DNA of 64,000 bases from Nocardia asteroides. Lineage in GTDB: Bacteria > Actinomycetota > Actinomycetes > Mycobacteriales > Mycobacteriaceae. Position numbers and translations under genes: made by a program. Positions 53,466 through 63,986 of the stretch are shown in pieces. The notes beneath the pieces are model-generated. The model was not told the origin of the DNA. It ran no database searches and saw only the letters and a program-made list of their open reading frames with translations. The stretch covers positions 1,178,001 to 1,242,000 of the forward strand of contig NZ_LR134352.1 in NCBI RefSeq assembly GCF_900637185.1. Reading direction: 5' to 3'. The number at the start of each line of letters is the position of its first letter. Position 1 is the stretch's first letter.

Positions 53466-53789
53466 TCAGGCCTTCGCCGGCACGTCCAGGACCACCTCGA
53501 ACTCGAGCAGCGACGCACCGGTGGAGACCGGCTTGGGCCGCTCGCCCTCGGCACCGTGACCGGCGTGCGCCGCGCGGGCCGGGCCGTCGCGCCACGCGGC
53601 GAAGGACTCCTCCGAATCCCACTGGGTCACCACGAAATACCGGTTCTCACCGGCGGTCGGGCGCAGCAACTGGAATCCGAGGAAACCGGGGGAGTTCTCC
53701 ACCGCGTGCGCACGGGCGGCGAACCGCTTCTCCAGCTCGGGGCCGGCGCCCTCGGGAATCTCGATCGCATTGATCTTCACAACAGCCAT
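53466..53789 (-). CDS. mhuD: Heme-degrading monooxygenase MhuD
   Basis: A 107-residue ABM-fold protein, nearly all of it alignable to M. tuberculosis MhuD, which cleaves heme to mycobilin and frees iron. The key residues are present: N7, R26, W66 and the heme-binding H75. It starts MAVVKINAIEIPEGAGPELE. TATTGT is 6 nt before the ATG, so it is leaderless. An additional nine-residue loop (GAEGERPKP) follows H75. Confidence 0.92.
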   Translation of the reverse strand: MAVVKINAIEIPEGAGPELEKRFAARAHAVENSPGFLGFQLLRPTAGENRYFVVTQWDSEESFAAWRDGPARAAHAGHGAEGERPKPVSTGASLLEFEVVLDVPAKA

Positions 53790-53795
53790 GAGCCG

Positions 53796-53801
53796 ACAAT
53801 A
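53796..53801 (-). promoter_or_regulatory. -10 box for mhuD (leaderless)
   Basis: TATTGT on the minus strand, 6 nt before the ATG. Confidence 0.5.
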
Positions 53802-53844
53802 CGACCGCGCGGGAAACAGCCCGGCCTGGGGCACAATCGGCAGG

Positions 53845-54588
53845 GTGTTGTACGACGAAGGCGGGACCGGCGTCCCGATCCTGCTGCTGCACGGGCTGAT
53901 GGGCAGCGCGCGCACCTGGACCGATCAGCTGCCGTGGCTGCGCGAATACGGCCACCTCTACACCGTGGACGCCGCCGGGCACGGTCGCGTGCCGCCCGCC
54001 GAGCTCACCACCGAGGCGTTCGTCGCCGATCTGGCAGAGCTCACCGCCGGGATCACCGAGCCGATGGTGATCGTCGGGCACTCCATGGGCGCCATCCACG
54101 GCTGGGTCTTCGCCGCCACCCACCCCGACCGGGTGCGCGCCCTGGTGGTCGAGGACATCGCCCCCGATTTCACCGGCCGCACCGCCGCGCACTGGGCCGA
54201 GCTCATCCACTCCTGGCCCCAGCCCTTCGCCGACGAGCGGGCCGTCCTCGACTACTTCGGGCCGGTCGCGGGCCGGTATTTCCTGCGCGCGTTCACCGCA
54301 GGGCCCGACGGCTACCGCCTGCACGGTGAGGTGGACACCTTTCGCGCCATCTCCGAGGAGTGGGGCACCAGGGACTTCTGGACCGAGTGGAAGTCGCTCG
54401 AAATGCCGGTGCTGCTCCTCGAAGGCGAGCACACCATCACCCCGCCGGGGCAGATGCGGACCATGGCCGAGGTGCATCCCGACGCCGAGTACGTGCTCGT
54501 CGCCGGTGCGGCGCACCTGGTGCACGACGAAGCGCCCGAGGTGTACCGCGAACACGTCGGCCGGTTCCTGCGCGGCGTGCTGGGCTGA
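53845..54588 (+). CDS. Alpha/beta hydrolase
   Basis: A 247-residue hydrolase: LLLHGLMGSARTWTDQL, the nucleophile in GHSMGA, Asp and late His (GAAHLVHDE). Substrate unknown. GTG 53845 was chosen because CACAAT stands 7 nt upstream, as it does at canB; an in-frame ATG at 53788 is the alternative. It converges on mutY and is divergent from mhuD, as in mycobacteria. Confidence 0.83.
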   Translation: MLYDEGGTGVPILLLHGLMGSARTWTDQLPWLREYGHLYTVDAAGHGRVPPAELTTEAFVADLAELTAGITEPMVIVGHSMGAIHGWVFAATHPDRVRALVVEDIAPDFTGRTAAHWAELIHSWPQPFADERAVLDYFGPVAGRYFLRAFTAGPDGYRLHGEVDTFRAISEEWGTRDFWTEWKSLEMPVLLLEGEHTITPPGQMRTMAEVHPDAEYVLVAGAAHLVHDEAPEVYREHVGRFLRGVLG

Positions 54589-54638
54589 CCGATTCGAGGC
54601 CGCGATCGGTGGCGCACCGGACGGGCTCGACCGCGTGC

Positions 54639-55517
54639 CTAACCCGCGGCCCCGCCTTCTCCGGCCAGCGCGAACAGGCCGTCCTCGGTCTGCTCGATCA
54701 ACCCGTCGACCAGCAGCGAATCCAGCGCCCGCGCGCGCTGACCCGGGTCGCGGGTCCACGCCAGATCCAGGCGCCCCTGTTCCACCGGACCCGAGGCCGC
54801 GCGCAGCACGTCGAGGAGTCTGCCGCGGGCCTGCCGGTCGGTGCCCTCGTACTTCTGCACCTTGCGGACCACCTCGGCGGCGGGCTTGCCCGCCTCGACC
54901 CACGCGCAGGCCGGCAGCGGGCAGCGGGCGCAGTCGGGATTGCGGGCCGTGCAGACCAGCGCGCCCAGTTCCATGAGGGCCGCCGAGAACGTGGCGGCGC
55001 GCGGCACCGAGGTGGGCAGCAGCGCCTCGGTCTCGGCCAGGTCGCGCGACGACGGGTTGCCCGGCTCGCGGCCGTGCACGGCGCGCGCGACCACCCGGCG
55101 CACATTGGTGTCCACCACGGGAACTCGCTGGCCATAGGCGAAACAGGCCACCGCGCGGGCGGTATAGGCGCCGATACCGGGCAGGCCGAGCAGGACGTCG
55201 ACGTCGGTGGGCACCACGTCGCCGTGGTCGGCGGCGAGCACCCGCGCGCACTCGTGCAGCCGCAGCGCCCGGCGCGGGTATCCGAGCTTGCCCCAGGCGC
55301 GCAGCACCTCGGCCTGCGAGGACGCCGCCATCGCCGACGGCACCGGCCAGCGCGCCACCCACTCCCGCCAGATCGGCTCGACCCGCACCACCGGGGTCTG
55401 CTGCAGCATGATCTCGCTCATCAGGATGTGCCATGCGGTGGCCTCGGGCCGCCGCCACGGCAGATCACGCGCCGTGTCGGTGAACCAATCCAGCAGGACG
55501 TCCGCGTCGATACTCAC
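54639..55517 (-). CDS. mutY: A/G-specific adenine DNA glycosylase
   Basis: Removes adenine paired with 8-oxoguanine. The 292-residue protein has the HhH-GPD core (SEIMLQQTPVVRV; LPGIGAYTARAVACFAYG with the catalytic Asp in VPVVDTNVRRV) and the [4Fe-4S] ligands C-x6-C-x2-C-x4-C in CTARNPDCARCPLPAC. The C-terminal NUDIX-like domain is short. GTG 55517 opens SIDADVLLDWF. Confidence 0.93.
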   Translation of the reverse strand: MSIDADVLLDWFTDTARDLPWRRPEATAWHILMSEIMLQQTPVVRVEPIWREWVARWPVPSAMAASSQAEVLRAWGKLGYPRRALRLHECARVLAADHGDVVPTDVDVLLGLPGIGAYTARAVACFAYGQRVPVVDTNVRRVVARAVHGREPGNPSSRDLAETEALLPTSVPRAATFSAALMELGALVCTARNPDCARCPLPACAWVEAGKPAAEVVRKVQKYEGTDRQARGRLLDVLRAASGPVEQGRLDLAWTRDPGQRARALDSLLVDGLIEQTEDGLFALAGEGGAAG

Positions 55518-55594
55518 TGTTTCCGTTCCGCCTCGGCCAGGCCATCTTTGCCGACGCGTAACGCGGCGGACTCGCTGGTAACCCACAGCCTGTG

Positions 55595-55600
55595 CACAAT
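55595..55600 (+). promoter_or_regulatory. -10 box for canB (leaderless)
   Basis: CACAAT, then 7 nt, then ATG at 55608. The same box precedes the hydrolase start at 53845. Confidence 0.4.
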
Positions 55601-55607
55601 GGTCGGT

Positions 55608-56231
55608 ATGCCTGGTTCCAATCCGATAAGTGCCTGGAAGTCACTGCGCGAAGGCAATGAGCGCTTCGTCAGCGGCAACCTGCTGCATCCTAGCCAGGGC
55701 GCCGCCGACCGAGCCAAGCTCGTCAAGGGCCAGCACCCGCACGCCATTCTGTTCGGCTGCGGTGACTCCCGGGTGGCGGCTGAACTGATCTTCGACCAGG
55801 GCCTGGGCGACATGTTCGTCGTCCGTACCGCCGGTCACGTGGTCGACAGCTCGGTGCTCGGCTCGATCGAATACGGCGTCGAGGTGCTCAACGTGCCGCT
55901 GATCGTCGTCCTCGGTCACGACAGCTGCGGTGCCGTGAAGGCCACCATCGACGCCCTCGACGGCGGCGAGGTGCCCGGCGGCTTCATCCGCAGCGTGGTC
56001 GAGCGGGTCACCCCGTCGATCCTGGTCGGCCGGCGCGAGGGCCTCACCTCCATCGACGAGTTCGAGGCCAGGCACGTGGTGGAGACCAGCCGGCTGCTCA
56101 TGCAGCGGTCGATGATCATCTCGCAGCGGGTGGCCACCGGCCAGCTGGCGATCGCGAGTGTCACCTACGCGCTCGAGGACGGACGGGTGCACCTGCGCCG
56201 CGTCGTCGGAAACATCGGTGAGATGTCCTGA
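55608..56231 (+). CDS. canB: Beta-carbonic anhydrase
   Basis: Zinc enzyme interconverting CO2 and bicarbonate. The 207-residue protein has the zinc Cys in FGCGDSRVAAE, its Asp/Arg dyad, and the His and Cys ligands in VLGHDSCGAVKA. It matches the Rv3588c type. A short hairpin (AACCGGG/CCCGGTT) follows. Confidence 0.93.
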   Translation: MPGSNPISAWKSLREGNERFVSGNLLHPSQGAADRAKLVKGQHPHAILFGCGDSRVAAELIFDQGLGDMFVVRTAGHVVDSSVLGSIEYGVEVLNVPLIVVLGHDSCGAVKATIDALDGGEVPGGFIRSVVERVTPSILVGRREGLTSIDEFEARHVVETSRLLMQRSMIISQRVATGQLAIASVTYALEDGRVHLRRVVGNIGEMS

Positions 56232-56251
56232 ACCGGGGGATAGTCCCGGTT
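56231..56251 (+). terminator. Short hairpin after canB
   Basis: AACCGGG (56231-56237) and CCCGGTT (56245-56251) around a 7-nt loop, immediately after the stop codon. No T-run. Confidence 0.4.
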
Positions 56252-56300
56252 CTGCCCCCGACACGCCGAGGTCATCGAGCACGCCTCCGCGCGGTGCGCT

Positions 56301-56306
56301 TACCGT
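56301..56306 (+). promoter_or_regulatory. -10 box for the Rv3587c-like gene (leaderless)
   Basis: TACCGT, 6 nt, then GTG at 56313. Confidence 0.45.
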
Positions 56307-56312
56307 TGAGGC

Positions 56313-56999
56313 GTGCTGGAACCGAATGGACCGCTGCCACCGGAGATCTACTGGCGTCGCCGTGCACTCGCCATCGGCGTCGTCATCGTCGCGCTGGCGG
56401 TCGTGATCTTGCTCGTCACCATGATCGCGCGGGGCGGCGACTCCTCCGGTGACACCGCCGCGGCGACGTCGAGCACGTCGGCCGCGGCCACGTCGACCTC
56501 GGCGGCGGGCAGCAGTAGCAGCGCCGCCGAGTCGAGCAGCGCGGCACCGAGCAGTTCGACCTCGGCTGCCGCCTCGGCGACCAGCGTCGCGGCCGAACCC
56601 CCGGCTCAGCCGTGCACCGACCAGTCGCTGGCGTTGAAGGTGTCCGTGGGGCAGCCGACCTACCGGGTGGGCGATCAGCCCGCGTTCGGCACCGTGATCA
56701 CCAATATCTCCTCGGCGGCGTGCTCACGTGACCTCGGGCCCGGCCCGCAGTTCCTGGTGTACACGCTGGACGGCCAGCGGCGCCTGTGGGCGAGCAACGA
56801 CTGCAATCCGGATGGACCGCCGGAAGTGAAGACCCTCAAGGCGGGCGAACAGCTGTCGTACAAGGGCACCTGGTTCGGCACCACCTCGCAGCCCAACTGC
56901 GAAGGCGACCGGCTGCAGGTTCCGGCGGGCGCGTACATGGTCGTGGCGCAACTCGGCGCGGTGCGCAGCGCCGCCGAACCGTTCAACCTGGCGGCATAG
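56313..56999 (+). CDS. Membrane-anchored protein, Rv3587c-like
   Basis: A 228-residue protein: short cytoplasmic N-terminus, one membrane helix (about 18-40), a Ser/Ala/Thr-rich linker of about 60 residues, then a beta-rich extracytoplasmic domain with a cysteine pattern (CTDQSL, AACSRDL, NDCNPD, NCEGDR) that likely forms disulfides. Function unknown. In mycobacteria this gene sits next to disA, which is missing here. Confidence 0.75.
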   Translation: MLEPNGPLPPEIYWRRRALAIGVVIVALAVVILLVTMIARGGDSSGDTAAATSSTSAAATSTSAAGSSSSAAESSSAAPSSSTSAAASATSVAAEPPAQPCTDQSLALKVSVGQPTYRVGDQPAFGTVITNISSAACSRDLGPGPQFLVYTLDGQRRLWASNDCNPDGPPEVKTLKAGEQLSYKGTWFGTTSQPNCEGDRLQVPAGAYMVVAQLGAVRSAAEPFNLAA

Positions 57000-57178
57000 C
57001 CGCGGCGTATCACCGTCGTGGCGGCCGATCCGTCGATAGGTGTCGCGCATTGTGCGGGTGCGCTGTAGATCACATGGTCGAGTTCGGTCGATTTGCAGAC
57101 TTCGCATGATCGGCCAGATCGTCAATGGTCGTTGCCGTGGAAATGGCCGATTTCGGCGAATTCCGGTGTTTGCCGGGG
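57000..57178. other. Intergenic region where disA would be expected
   Basis: 179 bp between convergent genes, including a GCCGTGGAA / TTCCACGGC inverted repeat (57134-57190) that encloses the radA stop. Nothing resembling DisA is encoded. Confidence 0.55.
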
Positions 57179-58579
57179 TTATTCCACGGCGACCGGTTCC
57201 TTGGCTGCGCGGGATTTGCGGAGTTGCGCCAATCGAAGTGCCGAACGCAGATCCCCGACCTCGTGGATACGCATCGAACCGATCTTGGTTTTCTCCGAAC
57301 CGGGCGGCACCAGGGCCGTGGTGAACCCGAGCCGCTCGGCCTCGGCGAGCCGCCGGGAGAGCCCGGTGACCTTGCGGACCTCACCGGCCAGGCCGACCTC
57401 GCCGAGGATCACCCAGCCCGCGGGCAGCGCGATATCGGCCTCGGCCGAGGCGATGGCCAGGGCGATGGCGAGATCGGCCGTGGGCTCCACCAGGCGCATC
57501 CCGCCCACCGTGGCGGCGTAGACGTCGTGCTTGCCGAGGAACACCCGTCCGCGGCTCTGCAGCACCGCCAGCACCATGGCGACCCGGTTGTAGTCCAGCC
57601 CGCTGACAGCGCGGCGCGGCTGCGGTATCTCGGTCTTCACCGTGAGGCCCTGCACCTCGGCCACCAGCGGGCGCTTGCCGTCCATCGCCACGGTGACCGC
57701 GGTGCCGGGCACGGTGTCGGTGCGATGGTGCAGGAACAGGCCCGACGGATCGTCGACGCAGGCGATGCCGTCTTCGTGCAGCTCGAAGCAGCCCACCTCG
57801 TCGGCGCTGCCGAAGCGGTTCTTGATGCCGCGGATCATCCGCAGCGTGGAGTTCTTGTCGCCCTCGAACTGCAGCACCACGTCGACCAGATGCTCGAGCG
57901 TGCGCGGGCCGGCGACATTGCCGTCCTTGGTGACATGGCCGACCAGCAGCACCGCGATGCCGCTGGCCTTGGCCAGCGAGGTGAGCGCCGCCGTCACCGC
58001 GCGGACCTGGGTGACGCCGCCGATCACGCCGTCGACCTCGGGTGCCAGCATCGTCTGCACCGAGTCGACGACCAGCAGCGTCGGCCGCACCTGTTCCACG
58101 TGGCCGAGCACGATCGACAGATCCGATTCCGCCGCCAGATACACCCGGTCGTGCACGGCGCCGGTGCGGTCGGCGCGCAGGCGCACCTGCCCCGCCGACT
58201 CCTCGGCCGTCACATACAGCGAGGTCTCGCTGCGCTGCGCGGCCCAGCGGTGCGCGACCTCGAGCAGCAGAGTGGACTTGCCGACGCCGGGTTCCCCCGA
58301 CAGCAGCACCACCGACCCTGGCACCACACCGCCGCCGAGCACCCGGTCCAGCTCGCTGACCCCCGTCGACCTCGCCTGGGTGACCTTCGCGTCGATCTGC
58401 GACAGCGGCGCCGCGGCCGTGCTCGGCAGCATCGCACGCCTGCCCGGCGCGGCGGCGGCCGCCGAGACGGCCACCTCGTTCACCGTGCCCCAGGCACCGC
58501 ACTCCGGGCACTTACCCACCCATTTGGACACCTCGTGCGAGCACGAACTGCACCGGAAGACAGCTTTGGTCTTGGCCAC
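57179..58579 (-). CDS. radA: DNA repair protein RadA
   Basis: A 466-residue RecA-like recombination helicase. N-terminal zinc finger CSSC...CPECGAWGT, Walker [10 protein letters not shown], the RadA motif [14 protein letters not shown], and a C-terminal Lon-like domain. GTG 58579 has TAGGGT 6 nt upstream (leaderless). disA, usually its operon partner, is absent downstream. Confidence 0.95.
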   Translation of the reverse strand: MAKTKAVFRCSSCSHEVSKWVGKCPECGAWGTVNEVAVSAAAAAPGRRAMLPSTAAAPLSQIDAKVTQARSTGVSELDRVLGGGVVPGSVVLLSGEPGVGKSTLLLEVAHRWAAQRSETSLYVTAEESAGQVRLRADRTGAVHDRVYLAAESDLSIVLGHVEQVRPTLLVVDSVQTMLAPEVDGVIGGVTQVRAVTAALTSLAKASGIAVLLVGHVTKDGNVAGPRTLEHLVDVVLQFEGDKNSTLRMIRGIKNRFGSADEVGCFELHEDGIACVDDPSGLFLHHRTDTVPGTAVTVAMDGKRPLVAEVQGLTVKTEIPQPRRAVSGLDYNRVAMVLAVLQSRGRVFLGKHDVYAATVGGMRLVEPTADLAIALAIASAEADIALPAGWVILGEVGLAGEVRKVTGLSRRLAEAERLGFTTALVPPGSEKTKIGSMRIHEVGDLRSALRLAQLRKSRAAKEPVAVE

Positions 58580-58585
58580 GAGCGC

Positions 58586-58591
58586 ACCCTA
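58586..58591 (-). promoter_or_regulatory. -10 box for radA (leaderless)
   Basis: TAGGGT on the minus strand, 6 nt before the GTG start. Confidence 0.45.
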
Positions 58592-58613
58592 CGCACCGGC
58601 TCCGACAAATAGG

Positions 58614-58640
58614 AAAAGCCGCCGCGAACACCGCGACGGC
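58614..58640 (-). terminator. Terminator of the LpqE-like gene
   Basis: On the minus strand GCCGTCGCG and CGCGGCGGC pair (one mismatch) around a GTGTT loop, followed by TTTT. It lies just after the stop codon. Confidence 0.65.
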
Positions 58641-58658
58641 TCGTCCTCGGGACCGGAA

Positions 58659-59381
58659 TCAGTGGCCGCCGGCGCCCTCGGGGGCCGGGCCGGACTTGTC
58701 GTTCTCGACGCGGTCGGCCTCGGCGGCGTCGACCGGGACCGACACCTGCACGGTGCCCGCGTCCTTGAAGTTGAAGGTGACGTTGTAGGTCAGGCCCGGG
58801 TAGATGGTCTTGCTCAGGCCGGTGATCTCGATGCTGCCCGGCTTGGCGGCCGGATCGATCGACGGGGTGTCGCCGGTGGCGGTCGCCGGGGCGCCCGTGG
58901 TGGTGGGCGAGGCGGACGTGGTCGGCGCGGCCGTGGTGGAGGTGGCGCCGTGGTGGTCGGCCTCCTCCGGCTTCTCGCCGGTGGCCTTGACCGGGCCCGC
59001 GACCACGGTCTGCTGCGGCTTCAGCACGAACTTGGCGTCGCCTGCCGGACCGGTCAGCTTGACGGTGCCCAGGTCGGTGGTGACGCTGGTCAGCTCGTCG
59101 GTGACGATCTCGCTGCCGTTGATGATCGACAGCGCGATGACGGCCTTGCCGCCCTTCTCGTGCTCGGCCGGGGCCGCGGGGTACACGATGTGCACGTTGC
59201 GCAGCGAGATGTCGCCCACGTTCGCGTGGTTGCCGTTGATCGCGGCGGCCTGCGACGAGGTCTGGGTGTGCTGGCCGGCACTGCAGCCGCTCAGGGCGAT
59301 GCCCGCGGCAGCGGCGAGCGCGGCAACCGTCACCATGCGACGTCGCGCCGACGGGGCGGTCACAGCTTTCAGGGCAGTCAC
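58659..59381 (-). CDS. Lipoprotein, LpqE-like
   Basis: A 240-residue lipoprotein with the lipobox L-S-G-C (GIALSGCSAG), a conserved copper-chaperone-like beta domain with ISLRNVHIVYPA, a Thr-rich region and a C-terminal beta segment. GGAGG before GTG 59381. In M. tuberculosis its counterpart LpqE lies beside carD, also divergent. Function unknown. Confidence 0.82.
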   Translation of the reverse strand: MTALKAVTAPSARRRMVTVAALAAAAGIALSGCSAGQHTQTSSQAAAINGNHANVGDISLRNVHIVYPAAPAEHEKGGKAVIALSIINGSEIVTDELTSVTTDLGTVKLTGPAGDAKFVLKPQQTVVAGPVKATGEKPEEADHHGATSTTAAPTTSASPTTTGAPATATGDTPSIDPAAKPGSIEITGLSKTIYPGLTYNVTFNFKDAGTVQVSVPVDAAEADRVENDKSGPAPEGAGGH

Positions 59382-59701
59382 GGTTTGTCCTCCATGTCGA
59401 CCGGGCTCACTCCGTTCCACACGGCGGATCGGAGGGTAGTAACTAGGCAGCGTAGTAGTTCGCTTCGCGCGCGTGGCGCCCGGGCTCGCGACGCGCGGGC
59501 ACGGAAGTAACAGTTCGGTGTCCGGAGCGGGGTTGCCGGATCGATGCGGGGCAGGGCGGCTGTGCTCGCGGCTCGCTGTGCTGGTGGTTAACCCGTTCTG
59601 GCGCAATGGAATGCACAACAATTCGGCGTTGTCAACCCCTACGATGCCCTCGTTGTGGCCCTGACCTGCACAGTTGATCGCGCCGTTATCGAGTCGCATG
59701 T

Positions 59702-60223
<522 letters not shown>

Positions 60224-60225
60224 AA

Positions 60226-60960
60226 GTGCGACCTGTCGTAGCACTGGTCCCTGCCGCCGGTCGTGGCGTGCGCCTGGGTGAATCCACCCCGAAGGCGTTC
60301 GTCCCGGTCGGCGGCACACCTATGGTCCGGCTGGCGGTCGACGGGCTGATCGCGTCCGGTGCGGTGCACCGGGTGGTCGTCGTCGTACCCGCCGAACTGG
60401 TCGAAGCCGCGTCCGCTCTGCTGTCCACCACCTCACTGACCGGCGGTTCGATGCCCCCTGTGCCGGTGCAGGTCGTCGTTGGCGGCGCCGAGCGCACCGA
60501 TTCGGTGCGCGCCGGGATCGCGGCCGCGCCCGACGCGGCGTTCTACCTCGTGCACGACGCCGCTCGCGCGCTCACTCCACCGGAGCTGATCGCGCGGGTG
60601 GCCGCCGAGCTGCAGGCGGGCAGTCGTGCGGTGGTCCCCGCGCTGCCCGTGGTCGACACCGTGAAATCGGTCGACGACCAGGGCGTCGTCACCGGCACGC
60701 CGGACCGCGCGCACCTGCGCGCCATCCAGACCCCCCAGGGCTTCGCCGCCGATCTGCTGCGCGAGGCCTACGCCACCGAGGTCGGCGCCACCGACGACGC
60801 CGGACTGGTCGAACGCCTCGGCGTCGCCGTCCGCACGGTGCCGGGCGACCCGCTGGCCTTCAAGATCACCACCCCGCTCGACCTGCGCCTGGCCGACGCC
60901 CTGCGCGCCGATCAGGCCGCCGTCGCCGCGCCACGTGCCGAAGAGGCGGTCGCGCGATGA
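60226..60960 (+). CDS. ispD: MEP cytidylyltransferase
   Basis: Third step of the non-mevalonate pathway: MEP plus CTP to CDP-ME. The 244-residue protein has [15 protein letters not shown] (CTP site) and [11 protein letters not shown] (usually HDAARPL, here A for P). GTG 60226 lies 3 bp after carD; ispF overlaps its stop. Confidence 0.94.
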   Translation: MRPVVALVPAAGRGVRLGESTPKAFVPVGGTPMVRLAVDGLIASGAVHRVVVVVPAELVEAASALLSTTSLTGGSMPPVPVQVVVGGAERTDSVRAGIAAAPDAAFYLVHDAARALTPPELIARVAAELQAGSRAVVPALPVVDTVKSVDDQGVVTGTPDRAHLRAIQTPQGFAADLLREAYATEVGATDDAGLVERLGVAVRTVPGDPLAFKITTPLDLRLADALRADQAAVAAPRAEEAVAR

Positions 60961-61430
60961 GAGTCGGCATCGGCAGCGATGTGCACCCCATCGAACCCGG
61001 TCGTCCCTGCTGGATGGCCGGTCTGCTGTTCCCCGACGCCGACGGCTGCGCCGGCCATTCCGACGGTGACGTCGCCGCGCACGCCCTCTGCGACGCGCTG
61101 CTCTCCGCCGCGGGTCTCGGCGATGTCGGCGCCGTCTTCGGCGTCGGCCGTCCCGAATGGTCCGGTGTCACCGGCGCCGCCATGCTCACCGAGGTCCGCA
61201 GGCTGCTGGCCGAGGAGGGCTTCTCCGTTGTGAACGCCGCGGTGCAGGTCATCGGCAATCGGCCCAAGATCGGCCCGCGCCGCGTCGAGGCGCAGAAAGT
61301 ACTCGGCGAATTACTTGACGCACCGGTCTCGGTGTCCGGTACGACCACCGACGGTCTCGGCCTGACCGGTCGCGGCGAGGGTGTCGCGGCCATCGCGACC
61401 TGTCTGCTGGCGGAGTGTCCGCAGCCCTGA
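60957..61430 (+). CDS. ispF: MECDP synthase
   Basis: Makes 2-C-methyl-D-erythritol 2,4-cyclodiphosphate. The 157-residue protein has the metal ligands in GSDVHPI and [17 protein letters not shown]. Its start overlaps the ispD stop by 4 bp, so the two are coupled. Confidence 0.95.
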   Translation: MRVGIGSDVHPIEPGRPCWMAGLLFPDADGCAGHSDGDVAAHALCDALLSAAGLGDVGAVFGVGRPEWSGVTGAAMLTEVRRLLAEEGFSVVNAAVQVIGNRPKIGPRRVEAQKVLGELLDAPVSVSGTTTDGLGLTGRGEGVAAIATCLLAECPQP

Positions 61431-61531
61431 CGGGGCCGTAATTCCTCCGCCGCCGCAACGCCGTTTCGCATCCTCGGCGATTCCCCGTGAGCCACGAAGC
61501 GGCCGGTCATCATCACGCCCATCCCACCGAC

Positions 61532-61537
61532 TAGGAT
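61532..61537 (+). promoter_or_regulatory. -10 box for cysS (leaderless)
   Basis: TAGGAT, 8 nt, then GTG at 61546. Confidence 0.5.
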
Positions 61538-61545
61538 CGAATGCC

Positions 61546-62949
61546 GTGACCTTGCGCCTTTTTGACACCGACACGCGGACCCTGCGGGAATTCACCCCGC
61601 TGGTCCCCGGCCGTGCCTCGGTGTATCTGTGTGGGGCCACCGTGCAGGGTCAGCCCCATATCGGGCACGTCCGCAGCGGCGTCGCGTTCGACGTGCTGCG
61701 CCGCTGGCTGCTGGCCCACGACTTCGACGTGCGGTTCATCCGCAATGTCACCGATATCGACGACAAGATCCTGAACAAGGCCGCCGAGGCGGGCCGCCCC
61801 TGGTGGGAATGGGCCGCCACGCACGAGCGCGCGTTCGACTCCGCCTACGAGATGCTCGGCGTGCTGCCGCCCTCGGCCGAACCGCGCGCCACCGGCCACA
61901 TCACCCAGATGGTCGGGCTGATGGAGCGGCTGATCGAGCGCGGCCATGCCTACGCCGCCGACGGCGACGTCTACTTCGACGTGCTGAGCTGGCCCAACTA
62001 CGGCGAGCTGTCCGGGCACAAACTCGACGACGTGCACCAGGGCGAGACGCCGACCCGCGGCAAGCGCGACCCGCGCGATTTCACGCTGTGGAAGTCGGCC
62101 AAGCCGGGCGAGCCGAGCTGGCCGTCGCCGTGGGGCCCCGGTCGCCCCGGCTGGCACCTGGAATGCTCGGCGATGGCCGAGTTCTATCTCGGCGCCGAAT
62201 TCGATATCCACTGCGGTGGAATGGATTTGATTTTCCCGCACCACGAGAACGAGATCGCCCAGTCCAAGGCGGCCGGTGACGGTTTCGCGCGTTACTGGCT
62301 GCACAACGGCTGGGTGACCATGGGCGGCGAGAAGATGTCGAAGTCGCTCGGCAATGTGCTCTCGGTCCCGAATGTGCTCACCCGGGTCCGCGCGGTCGAA
62401 TTGCGTTTCTATCTGGGCAGCGCGCATTACCGCTCGATGCTCGAATACTCCGACAAAGCGCTCGACGACGCGGTCGCGTCCTATCGGCGTATCGAGGCAT
62501 TCGTGCATCGCGTGCTCGACCGCGTCGGCGAGGTCTCGGTCGGGAAATGGACCGACGGATTCGCGGCCGCGCTCGACGACGATCTGGCGGTTCCGAAGGC
62601 GCTGGCCGAAATCCACCACGTGGTGCACGAGGGCAATCGCGCGCTGGAGGCGGGCACGATCGAGACCGCGGCCGAAGCGGCCGGGCAGGTCAGGGCGATG
62701 CTCGGCATCCTCGGCGTCGACCCGCTCGACCCGCACTGGTACACCCCCGCCGACAATTCGGCGGCGCTCGACGCGCTCGACGTGCTGGTCCGGTCGGAGC
62801 TGGATCGCCGCGCGGGCGCGCGGGCGGAGAAGAACTGGGCAGAAGCCGATGCCGCACGGGATCGGCTCGTCGCAGCGGGTATCGAGGTCACCGATACCCC
62901 GCAGGGGCCGGAATGGTCGCTGGGCGCATCGAGCGGAAAGGCGAACTGA
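61546..62949 (+). CDS. cysS: Cysteinyl-tRNA synthetase
   Basis: A 467-residue class I synthetase: zinc cysteine and HIGH box in [17 protein letters not shown], second zinc cysteine in [30 protein letters not shown] in [13 protein letters not shown] 61546 lies 8 nt after a -10 box; the track frame upstream is not coding. Its stop overlaps the rlmB ATG. Confidence 0.96.
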   Translation: MTLRLFDTDTRTLREFTPLVPGRASVYLCGATVQGQPHIGHVRSGVAFDVLRRWLLAHDFDVRFIRNVTDIDDKILNKAAEAGRPWWEWAATHERAFDSAYEMLGVLPPSAEPRATGHITQMVGLMERLIERGHAYAADGDVYFDVLSWPNYGELSGHKLDDVHQGETPTRGKRDPRDFTLWKSAKPGEPSWPSPWGPGRPGWHLECSAMAEFYLGAEFDIHCGGMDLIFPHHENEIAQSKAAGDGFARYWLHNGWVTMGGEKMSKSLGNVLSVPNVLTRVRAVELRFYLGSAHYRSMLEYSDKALDDAVASYRRIEAFVHRVLDRVGEVSVGKWTDGFAAALDDDLAVPKALAEIHHVVHEGNRALEAGTIETAAEAAGQVRAMLGILGVDPLDPHWYTPADNSAALDALDVLVRSELDRRAGARAEKNWAEADAARDRLVAAGIEVTDTPQGPEWSLGASSGKAN

Positions 62950-63935
62950 TGGCAGGCAATTCACAGCGACGCGGAGCGATCAGGAAGGGCGGCACCAAGA
63001 AGGGCGCCGTCGTCGGTTCCGGTGGCAAGCGCCGCCGCGGGCTCGAGGGCAGGGGCGCGACCCCGCCCGCCGAGGCCCGCACCAAGCATCCCGCCGCCAA
63101 GCGGGCCGCGGCCGCCGCCAAAGCCAAAGCGGCGCAGCAGAATCGCCCCACCGGTAAGGCCGGGGTGCCGCGCGTCGGCCGCAAGTCCGACGACGGTCCC
63201 GAGCTGGTCCTCGGCCGCAACCCGGTGCTGGAGTGTCTGCGCGCCGACGTGCCCGCCACCGCGCTGTTCGTCGCGGTCGGTACCGAGAACGACGACCGTC
63301 TCTCCGAGAGCGTGCAGCGCGCCGCGGACATGGGCATCTCCATTCTCGAGGTGCCGCGGACCGATCTGGATCGGTTGAGCGCCAACGGTTTGCACCAGGG
63401 CGTGGCCCTGCAGGTCCCGCCGTACCGCTACGCGCACCCGGACGACCTGATCGACCGGGTGAAGACCTCCGGCGAGCCCGGCCTGCTGGTGGCGCTGGAC
63501 AACATCTCCGATCCGCGCAACCTGGGCGCGGTCATCCGCTCGGTGGCCGCGTTCGGCGGGCAGGGCGTGGTGATCCCGCAGCGGCGCAGCGCGAGTGTCA
63601 CCGCGGTGGCCTGGCGGACCAGCGCGGGCGCGGCGGCCCGGCTGCCCGTCGCCAGGGCGACCAACCTGACCCGCACCCTGAAGGACTGGGCGGCCCAGGG
63701 TTTCCAGATCGTCGGTCTCGACGCGGGCGGCGACACCAACCTCGACGAGTTCGACGGCAGTGTGCCGACGGTGGTCGTCGTCGGTTCCGAGGGCAAGGGC
63801 CTCTCGCGGCTGGTCCGGGAGAACTGCGACTCCATCCTGAGCATCCCGATGGCCGGTCCGGTCGAGTCGCTCAACGCCTCGGTCGCGGCCGGTGTCGTCC
63901 TGGCCGACATCGCCAGACAGCGCCGTCAGGGCTGA
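62949..63935 (+). CDS. rlmB: 23S rRNA (guanosine-2'-O-)methyltransferase, TrmH/SpoU family
   Basis: A 328-residue SPOUT methyltransferase. A basic N-terminal extension (about 1-75) is typical of the actinobacterial Rv3579c type; then the substrate domain, and motifs [36 protein letters not shown] and [17 protein letters not shown] (motifs 1-3, joined by linkers). RlmB is the closest named family; TsnR-like specificity cannot be excluded. Confidence 0.88.
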   Translation: MAGNSQRRGAIRKGGTKKGAVVGSGGKRRRGLEGRGATPPAEARTKHPAAKRAAAAAKAKAAQQNRPTGKAGVPRVGRKSDDGPELVLGRNPVLECLRADVPATALFVAVGTENDDRLSESVQRAADMGISILEVPRTDLDRLSANGLHQGVALQVPPYRYAHPDDLIDRVKTSGEPGLLVALDNISDPRNLGAVIRSVAAFGGQGVVIPQRRSASVTAVAWRTSAGAAARLPVARATNLTRTLKDWAAQGFQIVGLDAGGDTNLDEFDGSVPTVVVVGSEGKGLSRLVRENCDSILSIPMAGPVESLNASVAAGVVLADIARQRRQG

Positions 63936-63973
63936 TCTGCGCGGGGTTTCCGGGCAAATCGGCTCTGTCGCCG

Positions 63974-63979
63974 TAGAAT
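63974..63979 (+). promoter_or_regulatory. -10 box near the right edge
   Basis: TAGAAT, 7 nt, then GTG at 63987, the same leaderless geometry as elsewhere. Confidence 0.45.
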
Positions 63980-63986
63980 TCGATGC

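Noticed and set aside
57134..57190. Inverted repeat around the radA stop as a riboswitch
   Set aside because: Two short stems without conserved riboswitch strings; a terminator role is more likely.
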